A stretch of DNA of 64,000 nt from Jannaschia marina (GCF_013404595.1 NZ_JABVAX010000005.1:157273-221272), one strand, 5' to 3'. Counted from the stretch's first letter, positions 17,800 through 26,485 are shown. Notes: generated by a model not told the origin, from the letters alone. A program made the numbers and translations.

Positions 17800-18041
17800 T
17801 GTGGTCTCCCTCATGTTAATGGGCTTAACACCCCGTTGAAAGGCGAGATGGGAAGCGCCCGTCGGGACTTCAAGATGTTGCGGATCACGGGGCCGTCAGA
17901 CACCAGCGATCGGCGGTCATCGGGCCCTATAGCACCTGCGCTCATGCAGGAATACAGCCAAAACAGCGCATTCACCCTGCCCATTCGCACAATTAACGTC
18001 GTATTGTCGCAAGAGTTCCGCTGCGGATGCCCGCCGCCGGT

Positions 18042-19043
18042 TCAGGCCGCCCTGCGCAAGGCGGCAAGGAGCGCCGCCATGTCCGCCGGCACCTCCGACG
18101 TGAAGGCCATCTCGGCCCCCGTCACCGGATGCACGAACCCGAGATCGCGCGCGTGCAGGGCCTGTCGCGCGAAGCCCGCCACGGCCGCCGCGCCCGCATG
18201 CCCGCCCGGCAGCCGCCGCGCCCCGCCATAGGTCGGATCGCCCACGAGCCCGTGCCCCGCATGCGCCAGGTGCACCCGGATCTGATGCGTGCGCCCCGTC
18301 TCGAGCCAGCATTCGAGCAGGGCCGCGGCCCCGAAATCCTCCAGCCGCCGGGCCCGTGTCACCGCATGACGTCCACCCTCCCAGCAGACCGCCTGCTTCT
18401 GCCGGTCGCCGCGGTGCCGGTCGAGCCGGGTGGTGATCTTGAGCACGTCCGCCGCCTCCCAGCTCACGCCGCGCGTGCCCCGAAGCCGCGGATCGCCCGC
18501 GCTCGGGACGCCGTGACAGACGGCGAGATAGCGCCGCATGACGCTGTGGGCGGCGAATTGCGCGGCAAGCCCGTGATGCGCCGCGTCCGACTTCGCCACC
18601 ACCAGAAGCCCCGAGGTGTCCTTGTCGATCCGGTGCACGATCCCAGGCCGCAGGCTGCCGCCCACGCCCGACAGATCGCCCCCGAAATGATGCAGGAGCG
18701 CGTTCACCAGCGTCCCGCCCGGCGCGCCCGGGGCCGGATGCACGACCATGCCGGCGGGCTTGTCCACCACGATCAGGTCGGTGTCCTCGTGCAGGATCGT
18801 CAGGGGGATGTCCTCGGCCCGCGTCTCGATGTCCGCCGCCGGCGGCACGTCGACGGCGATCTCCGCCCCCGCAGCCACCTTGTCGCGTGCGCCGGCCACG
18901 CGGCCGTCGACCGTCACGCGGCCCGCCTCCAGAAGCTTCGCCAACCGCGAGCGCGACAGATGCGCCTCGGCTGGCACGTCGCGGGCGATTGCCTTATCGA
19001 GACGCGCAGGCGGGTTCTCCGCGATGGTGAAAGTGACGCGCAT
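18042..19043 (-). CDS. RluA-family 23S rRNA pseudouridine synthase (RluD-like)
   Basis: The 333-residue protein has an N-terminal S4 RNA-binding domain (about 13-65) and a pseudouridine synthase domain. The catalytic aspartate is Asp140 in HRIDKDTSGL (137-146), and GRTHQIRVHLAHAGHGLVGD is present in the second half. It probably isomerises uridines in 23S rRNA, with RluD as the nearest model. The start is ATG at 19043 (MRVTFTIAEN) or 19052. Either start overlaps the start region of the plus-strand gene at 19042, an unusual head-to-head arrangement. Confidence 0.9.
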   Translation of the reverse strand: MRVTFTIAENPPARLDKAIARDVPAEAHLSRSRLAKLLEAGRVTVDGRVAGARDKVAAGAEIAVDVPPAADIETRAEDIPLTILHEDTDLIVVDKPAGMVVHPAPGAPGGTLVNALLHHFGGDLSGVGGSLRPGIVHRIDKDTSGLLVVAKSDAAHHGLAAQFAAHSVMRRYLAVCHGVPSAGDPRLRGTRGVSWEAADVLKITTRLDRHRGDRQKQAVCWEGGRHAVTRARRLEDFGAAALLECWLETGRTHQIRVHLAHAGHGLVGDPTYGGARRLPGGHAGAAAVAGFARQALHARDLGFVHPVTGAEMAFTSEVPADMAALLAALRRAA

Positions 19044-19335
19044 GTCGGACATGGACGAGAACCCCGGGTTGCCCCCCGACCTGCGCTTCCTGAAGACGCT
19101 GGTGACGATCCTGACGGGGGTGATGATCGTCGGGCTGATAACGGTCGTCGGCCTGCTTGTCACCCGCCTGCCGGGGGCGGCCGTAACGCTGCCCGAGGCC
19201 CTCGAGATCCCGGAGGATGCCGAGATCGTCGCCGTCACCCAGGCCCCGTCCTACTGGCTCGCCACGACGACCGACGACCGCCTCCTCGTCTTCGCGCCGG
19301 ATGGCGGCTTCCGGCGGGAAATCGCGCTCGACTGA
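19042..19335 (+). CDS. Small single-span membrane protein next to RluA-family gene
   Basis: The 97-residue ORF begins MSDMDENPGLPPDLRFLKTL, followed by one strong transmembrane helix (about 20-45, with VTILTGVMIVGLITVV and LLVT), and ends in a small extramembrane domain rich in beta residues (LEIPEDAEIVAVTQ ... WLATTTDDRLLVFAPDG). The pattern resembles a DUF6476-type family found next to RluA-like genes in Rhodobacterales; I recall this without being able to check. The ATG at 19042 or 19051 lies within or beside the opposite gene's start codon. Its function is unknown. Confidence 0.8.
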   Translation: MSDMDENPGLPPDLRFLKTLVTILTGVMIVGLITVVGLLVTRLPGAAVTLPEALEIPEDAEIVAVTQAPSYWLATTTDDRLLVFAPDGGFRREIALD

Positions 19336-19337
19336 GC

Positions 19338-19360
19338 TTTCTCCGCTTCTGAAATACTCG
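19338..19360 (-). repeat. GAGTATTTCAGAAGCGGAGA repeat
   Basis: On the minus strand this reads CGAGTATTTCAGAAGCGGAG and then AAA, one mismatch from the copy at 9643. It starts 3 bases after a stop codon and lies between convergent genes. Confidence 0.6.
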
Positions 19361-19370
19361 ATCGCAACAC

Positions 19371-19967
19371 TCAGAGCAGCGGACCGATGGAGGGCACGAG
19401 CGACGCGACCAGAAGCGCCGCCATCGTCCAGTTGAAGAGGCGCAGCCGTCCGGGCGAGGTCAGGAACCGCCGCATCTCGCGCCCGAGCAGCGTCCACGAC
19501 GAGATGCAGGGCAGGTTCACGGCCCCGAAGGCCAGCGCGACCAGCAGAACGGACAGGACCGAGCCGTCGCCGTAGAGCGTCACCGCCGTCAGCGCCATGG
19601 TCCAGGCCTTCGGATTGACCCACTGGAACGCCGCCGCCTGCAGGAAGGTCATCGGCCGTCCCTCGGCCGTGGCCCGCTCGGGCGGCGCGGCGTTGGCGAT
19701 CCGCCAGGCCAGATAGAGCAGGTAGGCCACCGAGACGACGGCGAGCGTCGGCCGCGCCCAGGGCAGAGCCTCGAAGACCTGCGCAAGGCCGAGGCCCACG
19801 AGCACGATCATCAGCGTGAACCCGAGCCCCACGCCGAGCGCGTGGGGCACCGTGCGCAAGAGGCCGAAGTTCGCGCCCGACGCCATCAGCATCAGATTGT
19901 TCGGCCCCGGCGTGATGGACGACACGAAGGCGAAGCCCAGAAGGGCGAGGAGTAGATCGGGTGTCAT
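19371..19967 (-). CDS. LysE/RhtB family amino acid exporter
   Basis: This 198-residue membrane protein has about six hydrophobic helices and the LysE family signature near the N-terminus (FAFVSSITPGPNNLMLMASG, residues 11-30). FQWVNPKAWTMAL in the middle is also typical. It exports an amino acid or homoserine-type compound across the inner membrane. The ATG at 19967 removes an upstream extension that lies in the intergenic region. It is divergent from an Lrp-type regulator, an arrangement in which the regulator normally senses the exported amino acid. Confidence 0.93.
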   Translation of the reverse strand: MTPDLLLALLGFAFVSSITPGPNNLMLMASGANFGLLRTVPHALGVGLGFTLMIVLVGLGLAQVFEALPWARPTLAVVSVAYLLYLAWRIANAAPPERATAEGRPMTFLQAAAFQWVNPKAWTMALTAVTLYGDGSVLSVLLVALAFGAVNLPCISSWTLLGREMRRFLTSPGRLRLFNWTMAALLVASLVPSIGPLL

Positions 19968-20002
19968 GGACCGCAGCATCCGCCAATCCGGCCGCCATGT
20001 CC

Positions 20003-20037
20003 TTGCGAAGATCGCGTTTTGGCGGCATATTTCGCAA
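20003..20037. promoter_or_regulatory. Candidate Lrp operator between lysE-type and lrp-type genes
   Basis: TTGCGAA at 20003-20009 and TTCGCAA at 20031-20037 form an inverted repeat in the 73-bp gap between the two start codons. The bases beside each arm extend it (GAT and ATA), and the DNA between is locally AT-rich. The spacing and location fit a binding site for the divergently encoded regulator, but the role is inferred. Confidence 0.5.
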
Positions 20038-20040
20038 TAT

Positions 20041-20493
20041 ATGAGGCAAAGCAATCATTTCGACGACAGGATATTGCGCATCCTGGTGGAAGATGGACGG
20101 ATCACCAATCAGGCGCTCGCCGAGCGCGTGGGCCTGTCGCCCTCGGCCACCCTGCGCCGGGTCCAGGCGATGGAGGCGATGGGTCTCATCAAGGGCTACC
20201 GCGCCGTGATCGACCCCGAGAAGGCCGGCATCGGCTTCACCGCCTACATCGCGGTCGGCCTCAACGATCACACCAAGGACGGGCAGGAAGGCTTCGAGCG
20301 TGCCCTCGCCAGCGCCCCCGAAGTCCGCGAGTGCCACAACATCACCGGCAACGTCGAATACCTCCTGCGGATCGAGGCGCGCGACCTCGCCGCCTACAAG
20401 CATTTCCACACCGAGGTTCTGGGCGTCCTGCCGCAGGTCGCGCGGCTGACGACCTATGTCGTCATGGGCTCGCCCAAGGACGAACGGGCCTAA
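20041..20493 (+). CDS. Lrp/AsnC family transcriptional regulator
   Basis: The 150-residue protein has an N-terminal helix-turn-helix (about 8-55, with NQALAERVGLSPSATLRRV) and a C-terminal RAM/AsnC ligand domain (about 65-145). It probably binds an amino acid and controls the divergent LysE-type exporter. The ATG at 20041 begins MRQSNHFDDRILRILVEDG, the expected family N-terminus. It is followed by the GAGTATTT composite element at 20505. Confidence 0.93.
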   Translation: MRQSNHFDDRILRILVEDGRITNQALAERVGLSPSATLRRVQAMEAMGLIKGYRAVIDPEKAGIGFTAYIAVGLNDHTKDGQEGFERALASAPEVRECHNITGNVEYLLRIEARDLAAYKHFHTEVLGVLPQVARLTTYVVMGSPKDERA

Positions 20494-20504
20494 GGCGGCC
20501 TCCC

Positions 20505-20550
20505 CCCGGGGCGCTGCCCCGGGCCCCGGAGTACTTGCGGCAGGAAGAGA
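20505..20550 (+). repeat. Composite hairpin plus GAGTACTT...GAAGAGA repeat
   Basis: CCCGGGGC (20505-20512) pairs with GCCCCGGG (20516-20523) around a GCT loop, followed by GAGTACTTGCGGCAGGAAGA at 20529-20548. It lies between the convergent Lrp and SDR genes and likely serves as a shared terminator. This is the fullest form of the GAGTATTT repeat seen in the window; here it is on the plus strand. Confidence 0.65.
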
Positions 20551-20563
20551 GCCCGGCCGCCCC

Positions 20564-21361
20564 CTACCCCGGCGCGGCCGCCGACCCGGCCAGAAGCCCG
20601 CCGTCGATCGTGAGTTCCGCCCCGGTCATGTAGGCCACCTCGTCCGAGGCCAGCATGACCGCGAGTGCCGCCACCTCCTCGACCCGGCCGAAACGCTTCA
20701 TCGGCGTATCCGCCACCAGGGCAGCCTCGCGCGAGGCCCGGTCGGGGCCAGTGCCCAGCATCGGCTCCCACATCGGCGTCATCACGGCCGCCGGGTGGAT
20801 CGAGTTGCAGCGGATGTCGAGCCCCTGCCCCGCGCAATAGAGCGCGACGCTCTTCGTGTGGTTGCGCACCGCCGCCTTGGAGGCGGCATAGGCCGATGCT
20901 GCCGGAATGCCGACGAGCCCCGAGCGCGAGGAGATGTTGACGATCGACCCTGCCCCCTTGGCCCGCATCGCGCCGATCGCGTAGCGACAGCCGAGAAACG
21001 TGCCGTCGAGGTTCACGGCATGGACGGCCCGCCATGCCTCGAGCGTGGCGTGTTCCGGGTCGTGGGGCGGAGGCGCGTCGCCCTCGAAACCCGTGATCCC
21101 GGCGTTGTTCACCACCACGTCGATTTCCGGCTGCGCCTCGGCGAGCGCCGCCCAGTCGTCCTCCGCCGCGACGTCGAGGCGGCGAAAGCGGCCTCCGATC
21201 TCGCGGGCGACGGCCTCGCCGCCCTCGACCTCGATGTCGGTCACGAGAACCGTGGCCCCTTCGCGGGCGAATGCCCGGGCGATGCCCGCCCCGATGCCGC
21301 GCGCGGCCCCAGTCACGAGGCAGGTCTTTCCGGCGAGCCGGGGTTTCGTCGTCACTTTCAT
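20564..21361 (-). CDS. SDR family NAD(P)-dependent oxidoreductase
   Basis: This 265-residue classical short-chain dehydrogenase has the nucleotide motif TGAARGIG (17-24), NNAG at 85-88, and the catalytic Ser144/145, Tyr158 and Lys162 (YAASK). The C-terminal GAELTIDGG is the usual closing stretch. It acts on an unknown alcohol or ketone. The ATG at 21361 is supported by AGGAG upstream. The C-terminus after ...[10 protein letters not shown] adds little beyond the family core. Confidence 0.92.
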   Translation of the reverse strand: MKVTTKPRLAGKTCLVTGAARGIGAGIARAFAREGATVLVTDIEVEGGEAVAREIGGRFRRLDVAAEDDWAALAEAQPEIDVVVNNAGITGFEGDAPPPHDPEHATLEAWRAVHAVNLDGTFLGCRYAIGAMRAKGAGSIVNISSRSGLVGIPAASAYAASKAAVRNHTKSVALYCAGQGLDIRCNSIHPAAVMTPMWEPMLGTGPDRASREAALVADTPMKRFGRVEEVAALAVMLASDEVAYMTGAELTIDGGLLAGSAAAPG

Positions 21362-21475
21362 CTGATCTCCTGTCACGAAAGAGGGGCGGGTCGTTCGCCA
21401 TGCCTGCGCCGGGATCGCCGGGACGGTCGATGCCCGCTCGCCGCTCACGCGCGGCCATCGGTTCTCTCTGTCGGC

Positions 21476-22060
21476 TCAGGTTTCGCCCGGGCCCGTCATC
21501 CGCGTCACCGGCCCATGTCGGGCGCAACGGGTCACATGGTCGTTCACGAGGCCCGCGGCCTGCAGGAAGGCATAGGTGATCGTCGGCCCGCAGAATTTGA
21601 ACCCCCGCGCCTTCAGCGCCTTCGACACCTGCCGAGAGAGCGGCGTTTCGGCGGGCACATGCCCGAGGTCGGTCCAGGCATTGCGGATCGGCACGCCGTC
21701 GACGTGATCCCAGACGAAGCGCGAGAAGCCCGGCCCCGCCTCCTCCAGCGCGAGGAAGGCGCGTGCGCCCTCGATCGTGCCCTCGATCTTGCCCCTGTGG
21801 CGCACGATGCCCGGATCGCCCAGGAGCCGTTCGACCTCCGCCTCGCCCCAGCGCGCCACCACCTCGGGGTCGAACCCCGCGAAGGCGGCCCGGAAGGTCT
21901 CGCGCTTGCGCAGGATCGTGATCCAGCTCAGCCCGGCCTGAAACCCCTCGAGCATCAGCTGCTCCCAGAGCGCGCGGCCATCGGTCTCGGGCACGCCCCA
22001 TTCGGTGTCGTGGTAGGCTTGATAGAGCGGGTCGTCCCCGACCCAGCCACACCGCTCCAT
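21476..22060 (-). CDS. tag: DNA-3-methyladenine glycosylase I
   Basis: The 194-residue protein is a TagI-type base excision repair glycosylase that removes 3-methyladenine from DNA. The zinc-snap ligands fall at the same numbers as in E. coli Tag: Cys4, His17, His175 and Cys179. HDTEWGVP and LMLEGFQAGLSWITILRKR are strongly conserved family segments. It is a single gene, about 115 bases downstream of the SDR start in the same direction, and divergent from the EAL gene. Confidence 0.95.
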   Translation of the reverse strand: MERCGWVGDDPLYQAYHDTEWGVPETDGRALWEQLMLEGFQAGLSWITILRKRETFRAAFAGFDPEVVARWGEAEVERLLGDPGIVRHRGKIEGTIEGARAFLALEEAGPGFSRFVWDHVDGVPIRNAWTDLGHVPAETPLSRQVSKALKARGFKFCGPTITYAFLQAAGLVNDHVTRCARHGPVTRMTGPGET

Positions 22061-22251
22061 GGCGATCTCCTCGCTGCTGCGCCGGTCCCAGCTACCGCCG
22101 GGCCGCGCCGTCTGGCAAGGGCCGGCCGCGCGAGTTTGCCTCGAATCCGCGGCGTTTTCCGCTGGACGTGGGGGCGCTTCGGCGGCGACGTTTACGAAGC
22201 CTTCAATCCGCCGTGCGACGCTCGCCGCAGCCTTTCAACCCCGGGAAGCCG

Positions 22252-23079
22252 ATGACCCGCCGATCCCTCCTCTCCCCCTCCGACGAAGACCCGATCACCG
22301 CAGCGGTCGAGGCACGGGATCGGGATGCCCTCGCCCTCGTGCGCGAGGCGCTCGCCGCCGATCGCGTCTTCCTCGCCTATCAGCCCGTCGTCGGCGCGCT
22401 CACCGGCGACGTCGCCTTTCAGGAGGGGTTGATCCGCCTGCGCGACCCCACCGGCCGCGTCATCCCGGCGTCGCACTTCATCGACAGCGTCGAGAACACC
22501 GAACTCGGCCGGCAGATCGACTGCGCCGCGCTGCGCCACGGGCTCGACGCCCTCGCCCGCGTGCCGACGCTGCGGCTCTCGGTCAACATGTCGGCGCGCT
22601 CCATCGGCTATCCCCGATGGATGACGATCCTCGACCACGGGCTCGCCCGCGACCCCACGCTCGCCGACCGCCTCATCCTCGAGGTGACGGAGCGGTCGAC
22701 GATGAAGGTGCCCGAGCTCGTGCGCACCTTCATGTCCGATCTCCAGTCACGGGGCGTCACCTTCGCGCTCGACGATTTCGGGGCGGGCCACACCAGCTTC
22801 CGCTACCTCAAGGAGTTCTACTTCGACATCCTCAAGATCGACGGCGGCTTCGTCGCCGGCTGCGACAGCGACGCCGACAACCAGTGCATCCTCGGCGCGC
22901 TGATCTCCATCGGCCAGCAGTTCGACATGTTCACCGTGGCCGAATCCGTCGAAACGGCGGCAGAGGCTCAGTTCCTCGTCGACGCGGGCATCGACTGCCT
23001 GCAGGGCTTCCACTACGGGGCACCGGCCACGCGACCGGCCTGGCTCGACCCGGCGACGGAACTTCGCCCGGCAGGCTGA
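22252..23079 (+). CDS. EAL domain cyclic-di-GMP phosphodiesterase
   Basis: This 275-residue protein is essentially a stand-alone EAL domain with no GGDEF, PAS or membrane segment. The signature appears as EGLIRL at 58-63 (EAL to EGL, a tolerated variant). The catalytic and metal residues look complete: Asn112, Glu144, Asp174-Asp175 (LDDFGAGH), Lys195, Glu231 and Gln251. It should hydrolyse c-di-GMP to pGpG in the cytoplasm. The first 30 residues are unstructured-looking and may mediate partner binding. Confidence 0.92.
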   Translation: MTRRSLLSPSDEDPITAAVEARDRDALALVREALAADRVFLAYQPVVGALTGDVAFQEGLIRLRDPTGRVIPASHFIDSVENTELGRQIDCAALRHGLDALARVPTLRLSVNMSARSIGYPRWMTILDHGLARDPTLADRLILEVTERSTMKVPELVRTFMSDLQSRGVTFALDDFGAGHTSFRYLKEFYFDILKIDGGFVAGCDSDADNQCILGALISIGQQFDMFTVAESVETAAEAQFLVDAGIDCLQGFHYGAPATRPAWLDPATELRPAG

Positions 23080-23562
23080 TCGACGGCGCGGCCGACCGGA
23101 GGGGACGGGCCTGGCGCAAGCCGATCCGCAGATTGATCCCGGGCACGGCGGTGCGCTTGGCGGAACACCGGTCCGCGGCACGAGCCTCGCCGGGCATCAT
23201 GCAAGCGGCACAAGCCACACTGCCGATCCCGCGCCTGCCCGCCGTTCCTGCTGCGCCACCCTCCTGAGATAATCCCGACAAGAGCGTCGCGCCCCGACTG
23301 CCGCATCCGATCGTCGCAGATCCACCGTCCTGCAAGCCGATCGCCGGTGCCGCCCGCCGACATCGGCCGAAAGGCCCGCGGCAACGCGCGGTCGCCCCGT
23401 TGCCCGACGGCGGCGCGCCCGAGCACCGGCAGCCCTGCAAACCCGGCACCGCGCGGACCGCGGCGGCAACTCCATTTGATCCCGCGGCCCCCGCACGTTA
23501 GGCAAAGGCGAAACCAACGCTGGGGCATCCCGCCCCGTCTGCCGCGCGAAAGGACCTTCGCC
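23080..23562. other. Gene-free interval between EAL gene and phaA
   Basis: About 480 bases hold no ORF with family resemblance or a plausible ribosome site on either strand. The open frames present are GC-driven. The last 100 bases should contain the phaA promoter, but I see no clear -35/-10 pair, hairpin or repeat. Confidence 0.6.
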
Positions 23563-24738
23563 ATGACCAACGTCGTAATCGCCTCCGCCGCCCGCACCCC
23601 GGTCGGCTCGTTCCTCGGAAGCTTCGCCTCGACCCCCGCCCACGCGCTCGGGGCCGCCGTGATCGAGGAGGTGGTCGCCCGCGCCGGCGTCGAGAAATCC
23701 GAGGTCTCCGAGACGATCATAGGTCAGGTGCTCACCGCCGGCCAGGGCCAGAACCCGGCGCGTCAGGCTCACATCAACGCCGGCCTGCCCGAAGAGAGCG
23801 CCGCCTGGGGCATCAACCAGGTCTGCGGCTCGGGCCTGCGCGCTGTCGCGCTCGGCGCGCAGCACATCATGCTGGGCGACAGCCAGATCGTCGTCGCCGG
23901 CGGGCAGGAGAGCATGTCGATGTCCATGCACGCCCAGGCCATCCGCCAGGGTCAGAAGATGGGCGACATGAAGCTCGTCGACACGATGATCAAGGACGGC
24001 CTCTGGGACGCCTTCAACAATTACCACATGGGCCAGACCGCCGAGAACGTCGCCGAGAAGTGGCAGATCAGCCGCGAGGCGCAGGACGAATTCGCCGTCG
24101 CCTCCCAGAACAAGGCCGAGGCCGCGCAGAAGGCCGGCAAGTTCGAGGACGAGATCGTCGCCTACACCGTGAAGGGCCGGAAGGGTGACACCGTCGTCGA
24201 CGCCGACGAATACATCCGCCACGGCGCGACCATCGAGGCCATGCAGAAGCTGCGCCCCGCCTTCACGAAGGACGGATCGGTCACCGCCGCCAACGCCTCC
24301 GGCCTGAACGACGGCGCGGCGGCGACGCTCCTGATGTCCGCCGAAGCGGCCGAGACGCGCGGCATCGAGCCGCTCGCCCGCATCGTCAGCTACGCGACCG
24401 CCGGCCTCGACCCGACGATCATGGGCGTCGGCCCCATCTACGCCTCGCGCAAGGCGCTCGAAAAGGCCGGCTGGAGCGTCGGCGACCTCGATCTGGTCGA
24501 GGCGAACGAGGCCTTCGCCGCCCAGGCCTGCGCGGTGAACAAGGACATGGGCTGGGATCCGTCGATCGTGAACGTCAACGGCGGGGCCATCGCCATCGGC
24601 CACCCCATCGGGGCCTCGGGCTGCCGCGTGCTCAACACGCTCCTCTTCGAGATGAAGCGCCGTGACGCCAAGAAGGGCCTCGCCACGCTCTGCATCGGCG
24701 GCGGCATGGGCGTCGCCCTCTGCGTGGAACGCCCCTGA
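23563..24738 (+). CDS. phaA: Acetyl-CoA C-acetyltransferase (beta-ketothiolase)
   Basis: This 391-residue biosynthetic thiolase condenses two acetyl-CoA to acetoacetyl-CoA, the first step of polyhydroxybutyrate synthesis. The catalytic residues are Cys88 in [10 protein letters not shown], His347 in GHPIGASG and Cys377 in LCIGGGMG. Length and motifs match PhaA/AtoB. A perfect hairpin (24749-24772) follows the stop. phaB is two genes downstream, separated by a patatin-like gene. Confidence 0.95.
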   Translation: MTNVVIASAARTPVGSFLGSFASTPAHALGAAVIEEVVARAGVEKSEVSETIIGQVLTAGQGQNPARQAHINAGLPEESAAWGINQVCGSGLRAVALGAQHIMLGDSQIVVAGGQESMSMSMHAQAIRQGQKMGDMKLVDTMIKDGLWDAFNNYHMGQTAENVAEKWQISREAQDEFAVASQNKAEAAQKAGKFEDEIVAYTVKGRKGDTVVDADEYIRHGATIEAMQKLRPAFTKDGSVTAANASGLNDGAAATLLMSAEAAETRGIEPLARIVSYATAGLDPTIMGVGPIYASRKALEKAGWSVGDLDLVEANEAFAAQACAVNKDMGWDPSIVNVNGGAIAIGHPIGASGCRVLNTLLFEMKRRDAKKGLATLCIGGGMGVALCVERP

Positions 24739-24748
24739 CGCGCGGAAC

Positions 24749-24772
24749 GGAAACGGGCGCGCGCCCGTTTCC
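24749..24772 (+). terminator. Palindromic hairpin between phaA and patatin gene
   Basis: GGAAACGGGCGC (24749-24760) is followed immediately by its exact reverse complement GCGCCCGTTTCC (24761-24772). It ends five bases before the ATG of the next gene, where a Shine-Dalgarno would normally be. It may terminate phaA transcription and would also hinder ribosome access to the patatin start. Confidence 0.7.
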
Positions 24773-24777
24773 CCGCC

Positions 24778-25620
24778 ATGGCGCTCCCTCTCCCCTACGA
24801 CCAGCTGGTCTTCTCCGGCGGCGGGCTGCGATGCTTCTGGCACGGCGGCTTCCTATCGGAGGTCACGGCCGCGCATCCGCTCCGGCCGGCGCGTGTGACC
24901 GGATCGTCGGGCGGAGCGCTCGGGGCGGCTGCCTGGATCGCCGGGCGCGCGGAGCATCTGCGCGACGTCTTCCGCGACGCACTCGGACGGACGGATCGGA
25001 ACGTAACGGCGGATGACCTCGACGACGAGGCCGGCCGCACCGTGCATCAACGGGTCTATACCGAGGTGATCGAGGCAACGCTCGACGACGCGGCGCTTGC
25101 GCGCATCGCCGACGGGCCGGCGTTTCAGGTCAATGTCTCGACCCCCGGCAACTGCGATTTGCCGACGCTGCGCGCCCTCGTCGGCGGCACGATCTATCAG
25201 GTCGAACAGCTCTTCGCACCGACGCCCCGCCCGCGCCTCTCGGCCATCGCAGGCATGGAGCAGCGACTCATAGACGGCCGTGCGGCGGCGCGGACCGGGC
25301 AGCTCCCGGGCCTCGTCCGCATGGCAGCGACGGTGCCGCCCGCCTTCCGGCCCGGCACCTGGGACGGAGAGCCGCTCTACGACGGCGGCATGGTCGACAA
25401 GGCCCCCCTGCCCGACCCCGACGCGGGGCCGACGCTCGTGCTCCTGACCAAGCGTTTCACCGCGCTGCCCGACGACGACGGCGGCCGCATCACCTACGTC
25501 CAGCCATCGGAAACGCCGCTCAAGGGAAGAAAACTCGACTTCACCGACCCCGATCTCGTGAAAGAGGCTTGGACTCTCGGCGCGAAGGATGGCAGTCGGT
25601 GGCGAAACGAAATAACCTGA
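24778..25620 (+). CDS. Patatin-like phospholipase family protein
   Basis: This 280-residue protein has the catalytic dyad of patatin lipases: the nucleophile Ser44 in GSSGG (42-46) and Asp202 in YDGGMVD. The oxyanion loop FSGGGLRCFWHGG (12-24) is present. It would hydrolyse acyl esters, with phospholipid the usual assumption. Its place between phaA and phaB suggests a link to PHB granules or lipid turnover, but this is inference. The region before the ATG is a hairpin with no visible Shine-Dalgarno. Confidence 0.88.
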   Translation: MALPLPYDQLVFSGGGLRCFWHGGFLSEVTAAHPLRPARVTGSSGGALGAAAWIAGRAEHLRDVFRDALGRTDRNVTADDLDDEAGRTVHQRVYTEVIEATLDDAALARIADGPAFQVNVSTPGNCDLPTLRALVGGTIYQVEQLFAPTPRPRLSAIAGMEQRLIDGRAAARTGQLPGLVRMAATVPPAFRPGTWDGEPLYDGGMVDKAPLPDPDAGPTLVLLTKRFTALPDDDGGRITYVQPSETPLKGRKLDFTDPDLVKEAWTLGAKDGSRWRNEIT

Positions 25621-25642
25621 AGAAACTATCGGAGGAAACATA

Positions 25643-26368
25643 ATGACTCGCACAGCTATCGTGACCGGCGGATCCCGCGGCATCGGTGCCGCCATCTCCA
25701 AGGCCCTCAAGGATCAGGGCTGCCAAGTCGCGGCGACCTATGCCGGCAACGACGAAAAGGCCAAGGCCTTCACCGACGAGACCGGGATCAAGACCTACAA
25801 GTGGAACGTCGCCGACTACGACGCCTGCAAGTCGGGCATCGCCCAGGTGGAGGCCGATCTCGGCGGCGTCGACATCCTCGTCAACAACGCCGGCATCACC
25901 CGCGACGCGCCCTTCCACAAGATGACGCCCGAGCAGTGGCACGAGTGCATCGACACCAACCTGAACGGCGTCTTCAACATGACGCACAACGTCTGGGGCG
26001 GGATGCGCGAGCGCAAGTTCGGCCGCATCGTCACGATCTCTTCGATCAACGGCCAGAAGGGTCAGTTCGCCCAGGCCAACTACGCCGCCACCAAGGCCGG
26101 CGACATCGGCTTCACCAAGGCACTCGCGCAGGAGGGCGCGCGCGCTGGCATCACGGTGAACGTCGTCGCCCCGGGCTACATCAACACGGAGATGATGAGC
26201 ACCATCCCCGAGAAGGTGATGAACGAGGTCATCCTGCCGCAGATCCCGGTCGGCCGGTTGGGCGAGGCCGAGGAGATCGCCCGCGCCGTCGCATTCCTCA
26301 CGTCCGACGATGCGGGCTTCGTGACCGGCTCGACGATCTCGGCGAACGGCGGTCAGTACCTGGCCTGA
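25643..26368 (+). CDS. phaB: Acetoacetyl-CoA reductase
   Basis: This 241-residue SDR enzyme reduces acetoacetyl-CoA to (R)-3-hydroxybutyryl-CoA with NADPH for PHB synthesis. The motifs are TGGSRGIG (8-15), NNAG (81-84), Ser134, Tyr147 and Lys151. The stretch INGQKGQFAQANY separates PhaB from FabG. A strong GGAGGA precedes the ATG at 25643. The PHB synthase and phasin genes are not in the window. A terminator hairpin lies 69 bases after the stop, beyond two GTACAAAACG boxes. Confidence 0.95.
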   Translation: MTRTAIVTGGSRGIGAAISKALKDQGCQVAATYAGNDEKAKAFTDETGIKTYKWNVADYDACKSGIAQVEADLGGVDILVNNAGITRDAPFHKMTPEQWHECIDTNLNGVFNMTHNVWGGMRERKFGRIVTISSINGQKGQFAQANYAATKAGDIGFTKALAQEGARAGITVNVVAPGYINTEMMSTIPEKVMNEVILPQIPVGRLGEAEEIARAVAFLTSDDAGFVTGSTISANGGQYLA

Positions 26369-26380
26369 ATCCATCCGGAC

Positions 26381-26431
26381 GGTTTTGTACAAAACGTCCG
26401 ATCCGGGCGGCAAGGTTTGTACAAAACGCTC
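26381..26431 (+). repeat. Pair of GTACAAAACG boxes, 32 bp apart (copy A)
   Basis: GTTTTGTACAAAACGTCC at 26382-26399 and GGTTTGTACAAAACGCTC at 26414-26431 carry GTACAAAACG in the same orientation. The GTAC cores start at 26387 and 26419, exactly 32 bases apart. The first box is a perfect palindrome (GTTTTGTACAAAAC). The pair lies between the phaB stop and its terminator. An equal pair with the same spacing occurs at 42022/42054. Confidence 0.75.
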
Positions 26432-26436
26432 AAAAA

Positions 26437-26466
26437 AGGCCCGGTGTCCAAGCGGACACCGGGCCT
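26437..26466 (+). terminator. Rho-independent terminator of phaB
   Basis: AGGCCCGGTGTCC (26437-26449) pairs perfectly with GGACACCGGGCCT (26454-26466) around an AAGC loop. It is preceded by a run of six A and followed by CTCTCG. The A run on the plus strand would be a T-tract for the opposite 46-aa ORF, so the hairpin probably serves both sides. Confidence 0.85.
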
Positions 26467-26485
26467 CTCTCGTCCGTGGCTGCGG

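Noticed and set aside
17815..17829. CtrA-like site before rpoH
   Set aside because: The dyad is TTAA-N5-TTAA, not N7; it may still be a binding site of another protein.
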